From Patescibacteria group bacterium (GTDB taxonomy: Bacteria; Patescibacteriota; Microgenomatia; UBA1400; PJMF01), in the NCBI GenBank assembly GCA_018813375.1, contig JAHJBU010000049.1:1-32159 (forward strand): a stretch of DNA of 32,159 bases, read 5' to 3'. A program made the position numbers and the translations under genes. The notes below the pieces were generated by a model, which worked only from the letters and a program-made list of their open reading frames with translations, was not told where the DNA came from and ran no database searches. Below are positions 1 through 8,841 of this stretch, one piece after another. How positions within the stretch are numbered: position 1 is the first letter of the stretch; each line of letters begins with the position of its first letter.

Positions 1-4
1 AGAT

Positions 5-886
5 TTAATTTAGTTGCTGCTTAATATCTTCCAAAGCCTCATCAATAGTCATTGGTTTGATCCCTAATTCTCGCTGAATTTTTTCATTGCTCATTTTCAT
101 AGTTTTTTGATATGGTCGACTAGTAGTCTTGAGGTATTCAACCAAACTACCTTCTTTAACAGTTGTTGGGTCAAAGCCAAAAGCAGTGGCTACTTTTTTA
201 GCCAGCTCATAAGTTGAAAGTGAGGTTGAACCATTAAGTTGATAGATTCCTTGGGGTTGTTTTTCAATCATGGTGTCAATGGCACGAGCAATGTCGTCAA
301 TATAGGTGGGTGTAATGATCATGTCGGAAAATTGTGGATAAAGAGTGCCGTCGGATAATCCTTGTTTGGTTTTAGCCACAATATCTGGCTTGGCTTCAAA
401 TTGAGCCCGGAAAGGATAATCAATGCGCGCAATTGCATAATGATTTAGAATTTTTTCTACTTCATCTTCTGCCCAAGCCTTAGTTTGACCATACCACTCA
501 ATCGGATCTTTAATATCAGTTTCAATATAAAAATCAGTTTTAGTACCACTAAAAACAAGTCCAGTAGAAATATGAATGAAGTAAATATTATTTTCTTTAC
601 AAATCTCTGCAATATTTTTTGTTCCAACTACGTTAACTTGGTAACACAAGCCCTCTTTATTATCAGTTTGCTCAAAAGCTCCATTAACATCAGTATAAGC
701 AGCCAGATGAATCATAACTTTAGCCGGGTGTTCTTTAACAAATTTTTCAATTTTATTTTTATCAGTAATATCAACTCCCACAGTTAAATCCATATTAAAG
801 AATTCAAATTTATCACCTAACATTTTAGCAATGCGTGAACCAACTAAACCAGTCAGACCAGTAGTTAAGATAGGTGTTTTTTGCAT
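5..886 (-). CDS. rfbD: dTDP-4-dehydrorhamnose reductase (RmlD-like)
   Basis: This 293-residue protein should carry out the last step of dTDP-L-rhamnose synthesis, the NAD(P)H-dependent reduction of dTDP-4-keto-rhamnose in the cytoplasm. It is an extended short-chain dehydrogenase: the nucleotide-binding glycine motif TGLTGLVGS lies at residues 9-17, the Ser/Thr pair of the active site at about 107-108 (ISTGLVFSG) and the catalytic YxxxK at Y132-K136 (YGQTK). Length fits the family. The ATG is preceded by AAGGAA about 6 nt upstream, one of the few clear Shine-Dalgarno sites here, and the gene starts 10 nt after the stop of the rmlC-like gene. It is the last gene of the minus-strand run LCP-rmlB-rmlC-rmlD. 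Substrate is inferred from the neighbours, since SDR relatives with other sugars exist. Confidence 0.85.
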   Translation of the reverse strand: MQKTPILTTGLTGLVGSRIAKMLGDKFEFFNMDLTVGVDITDKNKIEKFVKEHPAKVMIHLAAYTDVNGAFEQTDNKEGLCYQVNVVGTKNIAEICKENNIYFIHISTGLVFSGTKTDFYIETDIKDPIEWYGQTKAWAEDEVEKILNHYAIARIDYPFRAQFEAKPDIVAKTKQGLSDGTLYPQFSDMIITPTYIDDIARAIDTMIEKQPQGIYQLNGSTSLSTYELAKKVATAFGFDPTTVKEGSLVEYLKTTSRPYQKTMKMSNEKIQRELGIKPMTIDEALEDIKQQLN

Positions 887-896
887 GAGTTATTCC

Positions 897-1502
897 TTAA
901 AATTTTTGTGGATATTTTTCTCTAAGAGTAATGGTATCAATATCTCTTTTCGAAATAATCATTTGTTTTTTATCAATGGGCCAATTAACGCCTAGATCTG
1001 GGTCAAACAATGAAATAGCTATATCACCAGCTTGATCGCGATCCTTGTAGAGCCTATCTACTGCATATGAGTAAAGCGCTGGTCCTTCTAAGACTAAAAA
1101 TGAGTTAGCAATACCTTGAGGAATATACATACTTCCAAAATGAGTTTCTTCACCTTGTCCTAATTTAATCATTATTACCTGACCAAAAGTTTTTGATTCA
1201 GGTCTAATGTCTGCGAATGCACATAAAGCAATGCCAGTGGTGACAGTAACTAATTTATTCCAACCCTCTGAGTGAAAGCCGCGGATAGAATTAGTTACAG
1301 AGGAGCTAAGATTAAGTTGTGCAATAGAAAAAGGTTGACCAATAAGCTCTTCAATTTCTGGCACTCTACCAATCTCAGTAAAAAATCCCCGTTCGTCTTT
1401 AAAAACTTTTAGAGGCATATAGAACGTTCCTGAAAAAGGAGTTTCTAGAAAAACATCGCTGATTGGCTTGGCTTTAGTGGGATCATATTGGATTGTACTC
1501 AT
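897..1502 (-). CDS. RmlC-like dTDP-4-dehydrorhamnose 3,5-epimerase family protein
   Basis: A 201-residue cupin of the RmlC family, expected to epimerise C3 and C5 of dTDP-4-keto-6-deoxyglucose. The family hallmarks seen are DERGFFTE (36-43), RGFH with the presumed catalytic base at H77, YIP (126-128) and DPDLGVNWP near 167-175. Two places differ from the textbook enzyme: the segment after RGFH is shortened (RGFHSEGWNKLV), and the usual second histidine in the F-A-H-G-F stretch is replaced (IANSF, 131-135). Its position between rmlB and rmlD argues for the rhamnose role, but a 3-epimerase or 5-epimerase of altered specificity is possible. No clear Shine-Dalgarno sequence precedes the ATG, which lies 15 nt after the rmlB stop. 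Confidence 0.75.
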   Translation of the reverse strand: MSTIQYDPTKAKPISDVFLETPFSGTFYMPLKVFKDERGFFTEIGRVPEIEELIGQPFSIAQLNLSSSVTNSIRGFHSEGWNKLVTVTTGIALCAFADIRPESKTFGQVIMIKLGQGEETHFGSMYIPQGIANSFLVLEGPALYSYAVDRLYKDRDQAGDIAISLFDPDLGVNWPIDKKQMIISKRDIDTITLREKYPQKF

Positions 1503-1517
1503 AATTAGTTTTTGTTG

Positions 1518-2552
1518 TTAGTTTCCATGTTGATAATTAATATTGAAAAATTCTTGAGACTTTTTTTTAAGTGGTTGCCACCATTGTTGGTTTTTTTGAT
1601 ACCAGGAAATAGTCTTTTTAAGACCCTCCTCTAGAGTAACTGAGGGTTTCCAACCTAATTTTTTATTTATTTTGCTCCAATCTACACTATAACGTCGATC
1701 ATGTCCTAGTCTATCTTTAACAAAATTTATTTTATCTTCAGATTCATTCATGAGTTTAATAATCATTTTAACTAGTTTTAAGTTGGAAACGTCTTCTGTT
1801 AACCCTCCTACTAAGTATGTTTCACCATCATTGCCTCGATGTAAAACTGCATCAATGGCGCCACAGTGATCTTGAACATAAAGCCAGTCTCTGATGTTTT
1901 TGCCATCTCCATAAACAGGAATATTTTTACCTTCAATTAAGTTTGTAATAGCTAGTGAGATTAGTTTTTCTGGAAATTGATACTCACCATAATTATTGGA
2001 ACAATTAGTGATTATAAATGGTAAACCAAAAGTTTCGCCATAGGCTCTCACTAAATGATCTGATGAAGCCTTGCTAGCCGAGTAAGGACTATGAGGATCA
2101 TATGGGGTATCATCATGAAACTGCTCATTAGAATCAAGTTTTAGTGAACCAAAAACCTCATCGGTAGAGATATGATGAAAACGTTTCACTTGATGTTTTA
2201 GGGCAGCCTCTAATAAAACTTGAGTTCCGATGACATTGGTTTCTAAGAAAATTGCTGGTTCTAGAATTGATCGATCTACATGAGACTCAGCGGCAAAATG
2301 AATTACTGCGTCTATGCCAACCATAATTTTATCTACTAATTGACGATCTAGAATGTTACCTTTAATAAATTTATAGTTAGGTAGGCTTTCAACCTGGTGC
2401 AAGTTTTCTAGATTGCCAGCATAAGTTAGAGCATCTAGATTAATTAAATTAGTATCAGGATATTTTTTAAGCCAATAGTGAATGAAGTTTGAGCCAATAA
2501 AACCAGCTCCGCCAGTAATTAAAATTGTTTGATAAAGACTTGAATTTAACAT
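1518..2552 (-). CDS. rfbB: dTDP-glucose 4,6-dehydratase
   Basis: The 344-residue product is a confident RmlB: it converts dTDP-glucose to dTDP-4-keto-6-deoxyglucose using tightly bound NAD+. The NAD-binding motif TGGAGFIGS is at 13-21, the family-specific T-D-E triad at 130-132 (ISTDEVFGS) and the catalytic YxxxK at Y157-K161 (YSASK). Length is typical. The ATG follows the stop of the LytR-CpsA-Psr gene by 7 nt, with no clear ribosome-binding site, so it is probably translated by coupling. The gene feeds the two downstream rhamnose enzymes. The thymidylyltransferase RmlA that would supply its substrate is not in this window. Confidence 0.93.
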   Translation of the reverse strand: MLNSSLYQTILITGGAGFIGSNFIHYWLKKYPDTNLINLDALTYAGNLENLHQVESLPNYKFIKGNILDRQLVDKIMVGIDAVIHFAAESHVDRSILEPAIFLETNVIGTQVLLEAALKHQVKRFHHISTDEVFGSLKLDSNEQFHDDTPYDPHSPYSASKASSDHLVRAYGETFGLPFIITNCSNNYGEYQFPEKLISLAITNLIEGKNIPVYGDGKNIRDWLYVQDHCGAIDAVLHRGNDGETYLVGGLTEDVSNLKLVKMIIKLMNESEDKINFVKDRLGHDRRYSVDWSKINKKLGWKPSVTLEEGLKKTISWYQKNQQWWQPLKKKSQEFFNINYQHGN

Positions 2553-2559
2553 AAGCGCA

Positions 2560-3702
2560 TCATTTTATTTTTTGATCTAGTAATTTCTGCTGAATTTCTT
2601 TTTTGAAATTCTGCCCATTTCTAATTGTATAAACCCATTGCCCATCATAAAGATATTGTGGCGGATGTTCAATTGCACCTTCGGGATCATCGGGGTAAAT
2701 ATCTAGGTAGACATTCTTGAGTTGTAAAGATTTTTTGATAGGTAAAAGCTTTTTTCCTGTAGAGATAATTTCTTCAGGAGGCAGATTGCTTGCGAAGTTA
2801 TTCAAGTAATATTGATAGAGTTTTCCTAGAAGCCTAGTGTTTAACATAGTTTTTTGGCTAAGAATGCTTCTAGCTAAAGCATTAATCACTGCCTGTTGTC
2901 TAATTGAGCGTGCATTATCTGTATTTTGCTCATTGTTGCCATGACGGCTACGTATATATTTTAAAGCAGTTTCTCCGCTCATAATTTGCTTTCCAGCCTT
3001 AAACTCGATAGTTTCATACAACTCATTTGGATTAGTAGTTATAGTGACATCTACATCAACTCGCGGAAACTGTTCGTCTACAAATCCTTTCTCTACTTTT
3101 ATCTCCACGCCACCAACTAAATCAATTAAATCTGATACTTTTTTCATTGATATCACCATAGTGTGATGGATTGGAACAGAAGTAATGTCAGAAATTACTT
3201 CCTCTGGGAATTTCTCAGGGTTGTTGGGATATTTGTCTATCCCGTAGGTGTACAGAGCATTGATTTTAGCTTGGTAATCTTCACTCCAGAGATCGCGAGG
3301 TAGTGGTAACGTATTTACATCTCCTGTTTTTAGATTTATTGAAACAAGCATAATGCTATCTGTTAGGGGAGTAGAGTTGCCTCTAGTTTCTAATGAATCT
3401 AGCCCTAAAATTAATAAGTTTTTATGATTTTGAGTTTCAGTTGGAATTTGTTGCCAGCCAGTTTTCAAAGTTTGAATAATGTCTTTTTTTTCAATACCAG
3501 CTGAATCGGCAAAAACGGTGAGTTTGTAGTTAGCAATGGCAATGAATGTGGCTGCTAACATGGCAACTACTAAAATTAAGGCTAGCACAGTTGATCTTAT
3601 TAAGATTTGCTTTTTATTTATTACTAGAAAACTTGCACGAGGCTGTTTCTCCTCTGAAACTAGTTGTTTTTTTTCTAAAATTTTATTTTGTATATTTTCC
3701 AT
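2560..3702 (-). CDS. LytR-CpsA-Psr (LCP) family wall-glycan transferase
   Basis: A 380-residue membrane-anchored protein with a short basic cytoplasmic tail, one transmembrane helix at about 35-58 and an extracytoplasmic LCP domain. LCP proteins move undecaprenyl-linked glycopolymers onto peptidoglycan. The family motifs are visible: GLDSLETRG at 100-108, TDSIMLVSI (114-122), the LPRDLW arginine-aspartate pair R136-D137, LVGGVEI (195-201) and the phosphate-binding stretch YIRSRH with downstream RSIRQQ (249-270). It is the first gene of the minus-strand run and is divergent from the glycan assembly genes starting at 3769, which suits attachment of the polymer those genes make. No Shine-Dalgarno sequence is seen; an extended -10-like TGaGATAAT ends 5 nt before the ATG, weakly supported. 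Confidence 0.88.
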   Translation of the reverse strand: MENIQNKILEKKQLVSEEKQPRASFLVINKKQILIRSTVLALILVVAMLAATFIAIANYKLTVFADSAGIEKKDIIQTLKTGWQQIPTETQNHKNLLILGLDSLETRGNSTPLTDSIMLVSINLKTGDVNTLPLPRDLWSEDYQAKINALYTYGIDKYPNNPEKFPEEVISDITSVPIHHTMVISMKKVSDLIDLVGGVEIKVEKGFVDEQFPRVDVDVTITTNPNELYETIEFKAGKQIMSGETALKYIRSRHGNNEQNTDNARSIRQQAVINALARSILSQKTMLNTRLLGKLYQYYLNNFASNLPPEEIISTGKKLLPIKKSLQLKNVYLDIYPDDPEGAIEHPPQYLYDGQWVYTIRNGQNFKKEIQQKLLDQKIK

Positions 3703-3754
3703 AATTTATTATCTCACAAATAAACTTTGTGTGGTTTGTGTCGTGTTTATTGAG

Positions 3755-3760
3755 TACAAT
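3755..3760 (+). promoter_or_regulatory. -10 hexamer close to start of 3769 gene
   Basis: TACAAT ends 8 nt before the ATG at 3769 in the 66-nt divergent gap. No good -35 is seen at 15-18 nt spacing and there is no Shine-Dalgarno sequence. If real, transcription would begin about 2 nt before the start codon. Confidence 0.45.
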
Positions 3761-3768
3761 AAGCTAGA

Positions 3769-5472
3769 ATGAAAAATTTTCTCGTAGGATTATCATTACT
3801 GGCAATAATAATTGCCTCATCATGGGCTTTAGCTCATGACCAATTTTTTCGAGTTCATGATTATGTCCATGCTGCTAGAGTAATTGAAATGCATCGTGCA
3901 TTAGGAGACGGCCAGTTTCCAGTTAGGTGGAGTGAAAATTTTGGCTATGGCTACGGGATGCCTTTGTTTGAATTTTATGCACCCCTGCCTTACTATCTTG
4001 GGGCTGTTTTACACTGGTTTGGTTTTAGTGTATTAACAGCTGTTAAATTACTATTTTTATTTTCAGCTATTTTTACCACCTGGGGATCATATAAATTAGG
4101 TAGTAAATTATTTGGCAGGACAGCTGGAGTTTTGACTGCAGCCGCGATTACCCTAGCTCCTTATAGAGCGGTGAATCTTTTTGTTAGGGGGGCTTTGAGT
4201 GAAGCCTGGGGAATCATGGCTATGCCTTGGGTTTTACTAGGCATACTCCAGGTTATTAGACAAAAAAAGAATGGATGGAAAACTCTAACTCTTTCTTTAG
4301 TAATGTTGATGTTAAGTCATAACATTATGACTATGCTTTTTGTACCGCTTAGTTTATTATTTACTGTGTTGTATTTGGGTTATTATAAATGGGTTATCCA
4401 TAAAAATAAAAATAGTGAGTTAAAGACTTTACTCAAGGTGAGCGGATCCTTGTTGCTTGCAGCCGGTTTGTCTAGCTTTTACCTTTTCCCAGCCTTATTG
4501 GAAAAAAATTTAACTAAAGTCGGTAGTATTTTTTCTGGGTATTTTCATTATTCACATCATTTTTTATATATACGTCAGTTTTTCCAACTTAATTGGGGTT
4601 TTGAGGGGTCTGCGTGGGGGCCAGATGATGGTATTTCATTTTTTTTGGGCTGGGGACAATGGTTAGGGCTGGGAGTTTTGGGACTATTGTTTCTAGTGCG
4701 AGTTTTTAAATATAAAAAATGGCAAAAAATCATTACTGATAAAAAATTAGTGTTAGCAGTTTTATTAGCTTTACTTTTTGGCTTGTCATTATTTATGGCA
4801 ATCCTTAAATCTAAATCTCTCTGGGATGCTTTACCTGGACTATCATTTGCGCAATTTCCCTGGAGGTTCTTGGGAGTGGGGATAATTTTTTTGGGTTTAT
4901 TAGTCGGTATGAGTGCTAGTTTAATTAAACAAAGGTGGCAGAGGTATTTATGGACAGTGGTGTTATTAGTGATATTACTGTTTAATGCTAAGCTTTTTGC
5001 ACCTAAGGAGTTTTTAACTAATGCTCAAGATTTTTACTACACACAAGAAGATCTTATTGAGCGAGAAATGAGCGGTATTTTGCCAGATTATATTCCAGCA
5101 CAGATGGCAGAAAAATTAATTCCCCCAAAAAAATTAGCTTGGTGTGAGGCAGGTTGCCAAGAGCAGATCGAGGTCTTGATAGACAGAAGTCATGAGAATT
5201 TAATTAAAACTAAATTTAATCAAGAACAAATAGTTGAATTTGCGGTTGCAGATTTTCCTGGTTGGAAAGTTGAGTTAGATGGTCAAAGGTTTGAAAAACA
5301 ACAAGGAGAGTTGGGTAATATTGTGGTTAAAGTTCCAGGTGGAGAGCATTTGGTGGGATTGCTGCTTACACAAACTCCAACTCGGTTATTTTTTGATGTG
5401 GTTAGCATAATTAGCCTGTTAATTTTTGCTTATTTAACTATAGAAATTAGAGAAAAATCTAATTTACATTAA
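3769..5472 (+). CDS. Polytopic membrane protein, GT-C-like (PTPS-related / YfhO-like)
   Basis: A 567-residue protein with about ten hydrophobic helices and a final extracytoplasmic part (about 420-545) followed by a last helix. The N-terminal region carries the acidic residue typical of GT-C folds in the first outside loop (FRVHDYVHA, D31) and the pattern GDGQFPVRW...FGYGYG (47-63) that I associate with the family annotated as 6-pyruvoyl-tetrahydropterin synthase-related membrane proteins. Despite that name these look like lipid-linked-sugar glycosyltransferases. It opens a plus-strand run whose next member, a flippase, starts 2 nt after its stop. A role in adding sugars to the surface glycan outside the membrane is inferred from fold and context; the sugar is unknown. 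Confidence 0.7.
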   Translation: MKNFLVGLSLLAIIIASSWALAHDQFFRVHDYVHAARVIEMHRALGDGQFPVRWSENFGYGYGMPLFEFYAPLPYYLGAVLHWFGFSVLTAVKLLFLFSAIFTTWGSYKLGSKLFGRTAGVLTAAAITLAPYRAVNLFVRGALSEAWGIMAMPWVLLGILQVIRQKKNGWKTLTLSLVMLMLSHNIMTMLFVPLSLLFTVLYLGYYKWVIHKNKNSELKTLLKVSGSLLLAAGLSSFYLFPALLEKNLTKVGSIFSGYFHYSHHFLYIRQFFQLNWGFEGSAWGPDDGISFFLGWGQWLGLGVLGLLFLVRVFKYKKWQKIITDKKLVLAVLLALLFGLSLFMAILKSKSLWDALPGLSFAQFPWRFLGVGIIFLGLLVGMSASLIKQRWQRYLWTVVLLVILLFNAKLFAPKEFLTNAQDFYYTQEDLIEREMSGILPDYIPAQMAEKLIPPKKLAWCEAGCQEQIEVLIDRSHENLIKTKFNQEQIVEFAVADFPGWKVELDGQRFEKQQGELGNIVVKVPGGEHLVGLLLTQTPTRLFFDVVSIISLLIFAYLTIEIREKSNLH

Positions 5473-5474
5473 CT

Positions 5475-6968
5475 ATGCCACATCAAACATCTTTAGATAC
5501 TACCCCTGATTTAGAAGAGGCACTTGGCCAGGAAGAATTACAAGAAATTAAACAAAAATCTATTGTGGGTGCAGTTTCTTATGTAGGCAGAACAGCTGTT
5601 TTACAAGCAATTGGGCTAGTTGCGTCATTGTTTTTAAGCGCCTTTTTTTCTCCAGAAGATTTTGGAATTTATGGGTTTGTAGTTCAGATCATTGGTCTGT
5701 TGGTTTTCTTTTCTGATATTGGACTAGCTGCAGCTTTGGTTCAAAAAAAGAAGCAGCCGTCTTTATGTGAGTATCGGACCGCTTTTACAGTTCAGCAATT
5801 ATTATCATGGTTGATTGTGGCGGTGGTGGGGGCAATTTTGGCTACTGGTATTGTTCAACGAAAAACTGGTCAAGCTGGAGTTTGGGTGTTGCTCAGTCTA
5901 GCTTTTTCTTTTCCTTTGGCAACGCTTAAAACAATTCCCTCAATTATTTTAGAGCGAAAACTAGAATTTTCTAAACTTGTTTTACCTCAAATTTTTGAGC
6001 AAGTTACTTTTTATAGTATTTTGGTTTTTTTAGCCTGGAAAGGTATGGGAGTTCTAGCTTATGCGTATGCAATTTTATCTCGTTCAGTTATTGGGGTATT
6101 AGTCATGATGATTGTTCAACCTTGGAAAATTGGTTTGACATTAAATAAATCTGCCTTGAAAATTTTAATTAGCTATGGGGCTAAGTTTCAATTAGTTGAC
6201 TTTTTAGCTAGAGTAAAAGATCAACTTTTCTTTTTAGCCTTAGGTCTGGTTTTGCCATTGAGGGAATTTGGATATGTTCAGTGGGCAAAAACTTGGTCGC
6301 AGTATCCATATAATTTGACAGTCCAAAGTGTATTAGCAGTAACCTTTCCTACTTTTTCTAGATTGCAAAATAATAAAGATGCACTTAAAAAAGCAATTGA
6401 AAAATCAATCTTTTTTATTACTTTATCTATTTTTCCAATTTTAGTAGGAATGAGTGTTTTTATTAAACCTTTAATTACAGTAGTGCCTAGTTATGCTAAG
6501 TGGCAGCCAGCGGCATTAGGCTTTATATTGTTCACATTGAGTATTGGCTGGGCGGCATTATCAACTCCACTGGTAAATACCCTAAACGCAATTGGTGAAA
6601 TTAATTCCACTCTTAAGTTAATGATGATTTGGACAATTTTGACTTGGATTCTAACCCCAATTTTTATGATGTTTTTTGGTTTTAATGGTGTGGCAGTAGC
6701 CGCTATGGTGATTGCATTCACATCATTTTTACCAGTAATTTATGTTAAAAGATATGTAAAGATAAAAGTTTGGGAAAACATTTGGCGTCAGTTGGTGGCG
6801 ATGGGCGTGATGGCTGGAGTAGGCATTTGGGGAATGTCTCTATGGAGTCAAAGTCTTTCTTTATTATTAATGGGAATATGTGTAACAGGAGCGCTATACG
6901 TTTTAACACTATTAGTGTTAGGATGGAAGAAAATATTGACCGAAGTAACAAGCTTAAGATCTAAATAA
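5475..6968 (+). CDS. Polysaccharide flippase (Wzx-like, MOP superfamily)
   Basis: A 497-residue protein with about 12-14 transmembrane helices after a 35-residue acidic cytoplasmic start. The opening pattern (YVGRTAVLQAIGLVASLFLS, then FFSPEDFGIYGFV) is typical of the polysaccharide transporter branch of the MOP superfamily, which flips undecaprenyl-linked oligosaccharides across the membrane. It sits directly between a GT-C protein and the first cytoplasmic glycosyltransferase: 2 nt after the former's stop, and 1 nt before the latter's ATG. Such spacing implies one transcript and coupled translation. No Wzy-type polymerase is obvious nearby, so the cargo could be a finished oligosaccharide. 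Confidence 0.85.
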   Translation: MPHQTSLDTTPDLEEALGQEELQEIKQKSIVGAVSYVGRTAVLQAIGLVASLFLSAFFSPEDFGIYGFVVQIIGLLVFFSDIGLAAALVQKKKQPSLCEYRTAFTVQQLLSWLIVAVVGAILATGIVQRKTGQAGVWVLLSLAFSFPLATLKTIPSIILERKLEFSKLVLPQIFEQVTFYSILVFLAWKGMGVLAYAYAILSRSVIGVLVMMIVQPWKIGLTLNKSALKILISYGAKFQLVDFLARVKDQLFFLALGLVLPLREFGYVQWAKTWSQYPYNLTVQSVLAVTFPTFSRLQNNKDALKKAIEKSIFFITLSIFPILVGMSVFIKPLITVVPSYAKWQPAALGFILFTLSIGWAALSTPLVNTLNAIGEINSTLKLMMIWTILTWILTPIFMMFFGFNGVAVAAMVIAFTSFLPVIYVKRYVKIKVWENIWRQLVAMGVMAGVGIWGMSLWSQSLSLLLMGICVTGALYVLTLLVLGWKKILTEVTSLRSK

Positions 6969-6969
6969 T

Positions 6970-7878
6970 ATGTCTCTTTCAGCTATCGTTTCTACCAAAA
7001 ATCATGCCGAGATCGTAGAAAGGGCTTTAAAATCTGTTAAGTTTGCTGATGAAATAGTAGTTGTAGATATGTATAGCGATGACAATACTGTGGAGATCGC
7101 TAAAAAATATACGGATAAAATTTTTCAACATAAAGATTTTGGATACATTGAGCCAGTGCGTAATTTTTCTATTAAAAAAACCACTGGTGATTGGATATTA
7201 ATAATTGATGCAGATGAGGAAGTCTCACCCGGGTTAAGCAAGGCGCTTGCGAGTATTGCTCGGGCTAAAAACCAAGCAGAGTTACCTGATTGTTTTTATT
7301 TACCCCGGAAAAATATTATTTTTAATAAATGGATACAAAAAACTGGCTGGTGGCCAGATTATCAATTAAGATTTTTTAGAAAAGATCATGTAGAGTGGTC
7401 TGATCAAATTCACAGTGTCCCGATTACCAGGGGAGAAGTTAAGGAATTCCCTGCTAAACAAGAGTACTCTTTGATTCATCATAATTATCAATCAATTTCT
7501 CAATTTATTAAGCGATTAGACCGGTATAGTGCTATTCAGGCAGAAGAAAAAAAAGATCATCAGCTATTTTGTTCTCAAGATATTTTAGATGAATTTAGTA
7601 GCTCTTTATTACGACGGCTATTTGCTCAAAAAGGCATTGAAGAAGGCATTCATGGTGTAAGTTTGTCGATTCTACAATCAGTTTCAGATGCTGTGGTAAA
7701 AATGAAGATTTGGGAATCTCAAGATTTTCCACAAATGAATAAAGATAACACTTATGTTTTAAAACATTTATCTCAATTTAAAAAAGAATTAGCTTACTGG
7801 ATTGCTAATTCACAAGTTAGTCACAGTAAAGGTTTGAAAAAACTATCATGGCGTTTGCGTCGGAAACTAATGATTTAA
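6970..7878 (+). CDS. Family 2 glycosyltransferase (WaaE/KdtX-like)
   Basis: A 302-residue soluble GT2 with the GT-A fold. It begins LSAIVSTKNHAEIVERALKS, has the nucleotide-sugar binding stretch around EIVVVDMYSDDNT (28-40) and the metal-binding DxD as D80-A-D82 in IIDADEEVSPG. The sequence style (TKNHAE, then DEIVVVD) is that of the LPS core WaaE/KdtX-type beta-glucosyltransferase group, but the real donor and acceptor cannot be read. It probably adds one sugar to the lipid-linked glycan on the cytoplasmic side before the flippase acts. Its stop is followed by a 42-nt gap holding a promoter for the next gene, so the run may be two transcription units. Confidence 0.83.
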   Translation: MSLSAIVSTKNHAEIVERALKSVKFADEIVVVDMYSDDNTVEIAKKYTDKIFQHKDFGYIEPVRNFSIKKTTGDWILIIDADEEVSPGLSKALASIARAKNQAELPDCFYLPRKNIIFNKWIQKTGWWPDYQLRFFRKDHVEWSDQIHSVPITRGEVKEFPAKQEYSLIHHNYQSISQFIKRLDRYSAIQAEEKKDHQLFCSQDILDEFSSSLLRRLFAQKGIEEGIHGVSLSILQSVSDAVVKMKIWESQDFPQMNKDNTYVLKHLSQFKKELAYWIANSQVSHSKGLKKLSWRLRRKLMI

Positions 7879-7885
7879 TAATTTA

Positions 7886-7913
7886 ATGACAGATTTTCTC
7901 AATACGATATAAT
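7886..7913 (+). promoter_or_regulatory. Sigma70-type promoter, predicted leaderless, for 7921 gene
   Basis: ATGACA (7886-7891), a 16-nt spacer and a perfect TATAAT (7908-7913) lie in the gap after the preceding glycosyltransferase. The hexamer ends 7 nt before the ATG at 7921, so the expected start of transcription falls within a nucleotide of the start codon. No Shine-Dalgarno sequence is present. This is the best plus-strand promoter in the polysaccharide locus. Confidence 0.65.
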
Positions 7914-7920
7914 AGAACAC

Positions 7921-8841
7921 ATGGATCACATTTCAATTATTCTGGTTAACTATGATTGCGCGCAACTAACCAAGATATGTCTAAAGTCTTTGCAGGATAT
8001 TAAGGCCAAAAATTTTAATTATTCGGTTATTATTGTTGATAATGCATCGCAGAAACCTCTTAAGCTCTCTAAGTCTTTACAAGCCAGCAATATAGAAGTT
8101 ATTAGAAGTGAATCTAACTTAGGTTTTTCTGGAGGTAATAATTTGGGAATTACTTATGCTGCTGAGCATTATAATCCTGATTATATTTGTTTATTAAATA
8201 ATGACACTACAGTTGAACCTAATTTTTTGGAGTATCTCCACGACTGTATTAAAGATAAAAATCCAGGTGGAATGGTATCTCCAAAAATTTATTTTGCCAA
8301 AGGATTTGAGTATCACCAAGAAGCCTATCCTAAAAATGAATTAGGTAATATTATTTGGTATGGAGGAGGAAGCATTGATTGGCCCAACTTAATTGCATTC
8401 CATCGTGGGGTAGATGAGATCGACCGCGGACAACTAGATATTGAAGGGTCTACGGATTTTTGTACTGGTTGCTGTATTTTGATTTCTAGAGAAGTTTTGG
8501 AAACAGTCGGGATGCTGGATGATAATTTGTTTTTATATTACGAAGATGTAGATTTGAGTCTGAGAGCCAAAAGAGAGGGTTTTCAAGTTTTATATTGCCC
8601 CGATGCTGTTATTTGGCATCACAATGCTGGTTCTAGTGGTGGTGTAGGATCACCTCTTCATACATATTATCAAACCCGCAATCGAGTTTTCATGGGTTTA
8701 AAATATGGGTCACCAAGAATTAAGATAACTAGTATTAGCTATGCCCTGCGCACACTGTTTAATGGTGATCCCATCGAGCGTAAGGCAGCAGCACATGCTT
8801 TAATAGGTAAAATGGGCAAACAACCATATGACAAAATCTAA
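7921..8841 (+). CDS. Family 2 glycosyltransferase (rhamnosyltransferase-like)
   Basis: The 306-residue product is a GT2 of the rhamnosyltransferase (WbbL-like) type. Visible motifs are ISIILVNYD at the N-terminus, VIIVDNAS (36-43), SNLGFSGGNNLGI (65-77), the metal-binding LLNNDT (91-96) and the C-terminal acceptor-side stretch LFLYYEDVDLSLRAKR. The ED(V)DL(S) motif and the nearby dTDP-rhamnose genes make rhamnose transfer a reasonable, unproven, guess. It has its own near-consensus promoter immediately upstream and overlaps the next glycosyltransferase by 14 nt, so the two should be co-translated. Confidence 0.85.
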   Translation: MDHISIILVNYDCAQLTKICLKSLQDIKAKNFNYSVIIVDNASQKPLKLSKSLQASNIEVIRSESNLGFSGGNNLGITYAAEHYNPDYICLLNNDTTVEPNFLEYLHDCIKDKNPGGMVSPKIYFAKGFEYHQEAYPKNELGNIIWYGGGSIDWPNLIAFHRGVDEIDRGQLDIEGSTDFCTGCCILISREVLETVGMLDDNLFLYYEDVDLSLRAKREGFQVLYCPDAVIWHHNAGSSGGVGSPLHTYYQTRNRVFMGLKYGSPRIKITSISYALRTLFNGDPIERKAAAHALIGKMGKQPYDKI

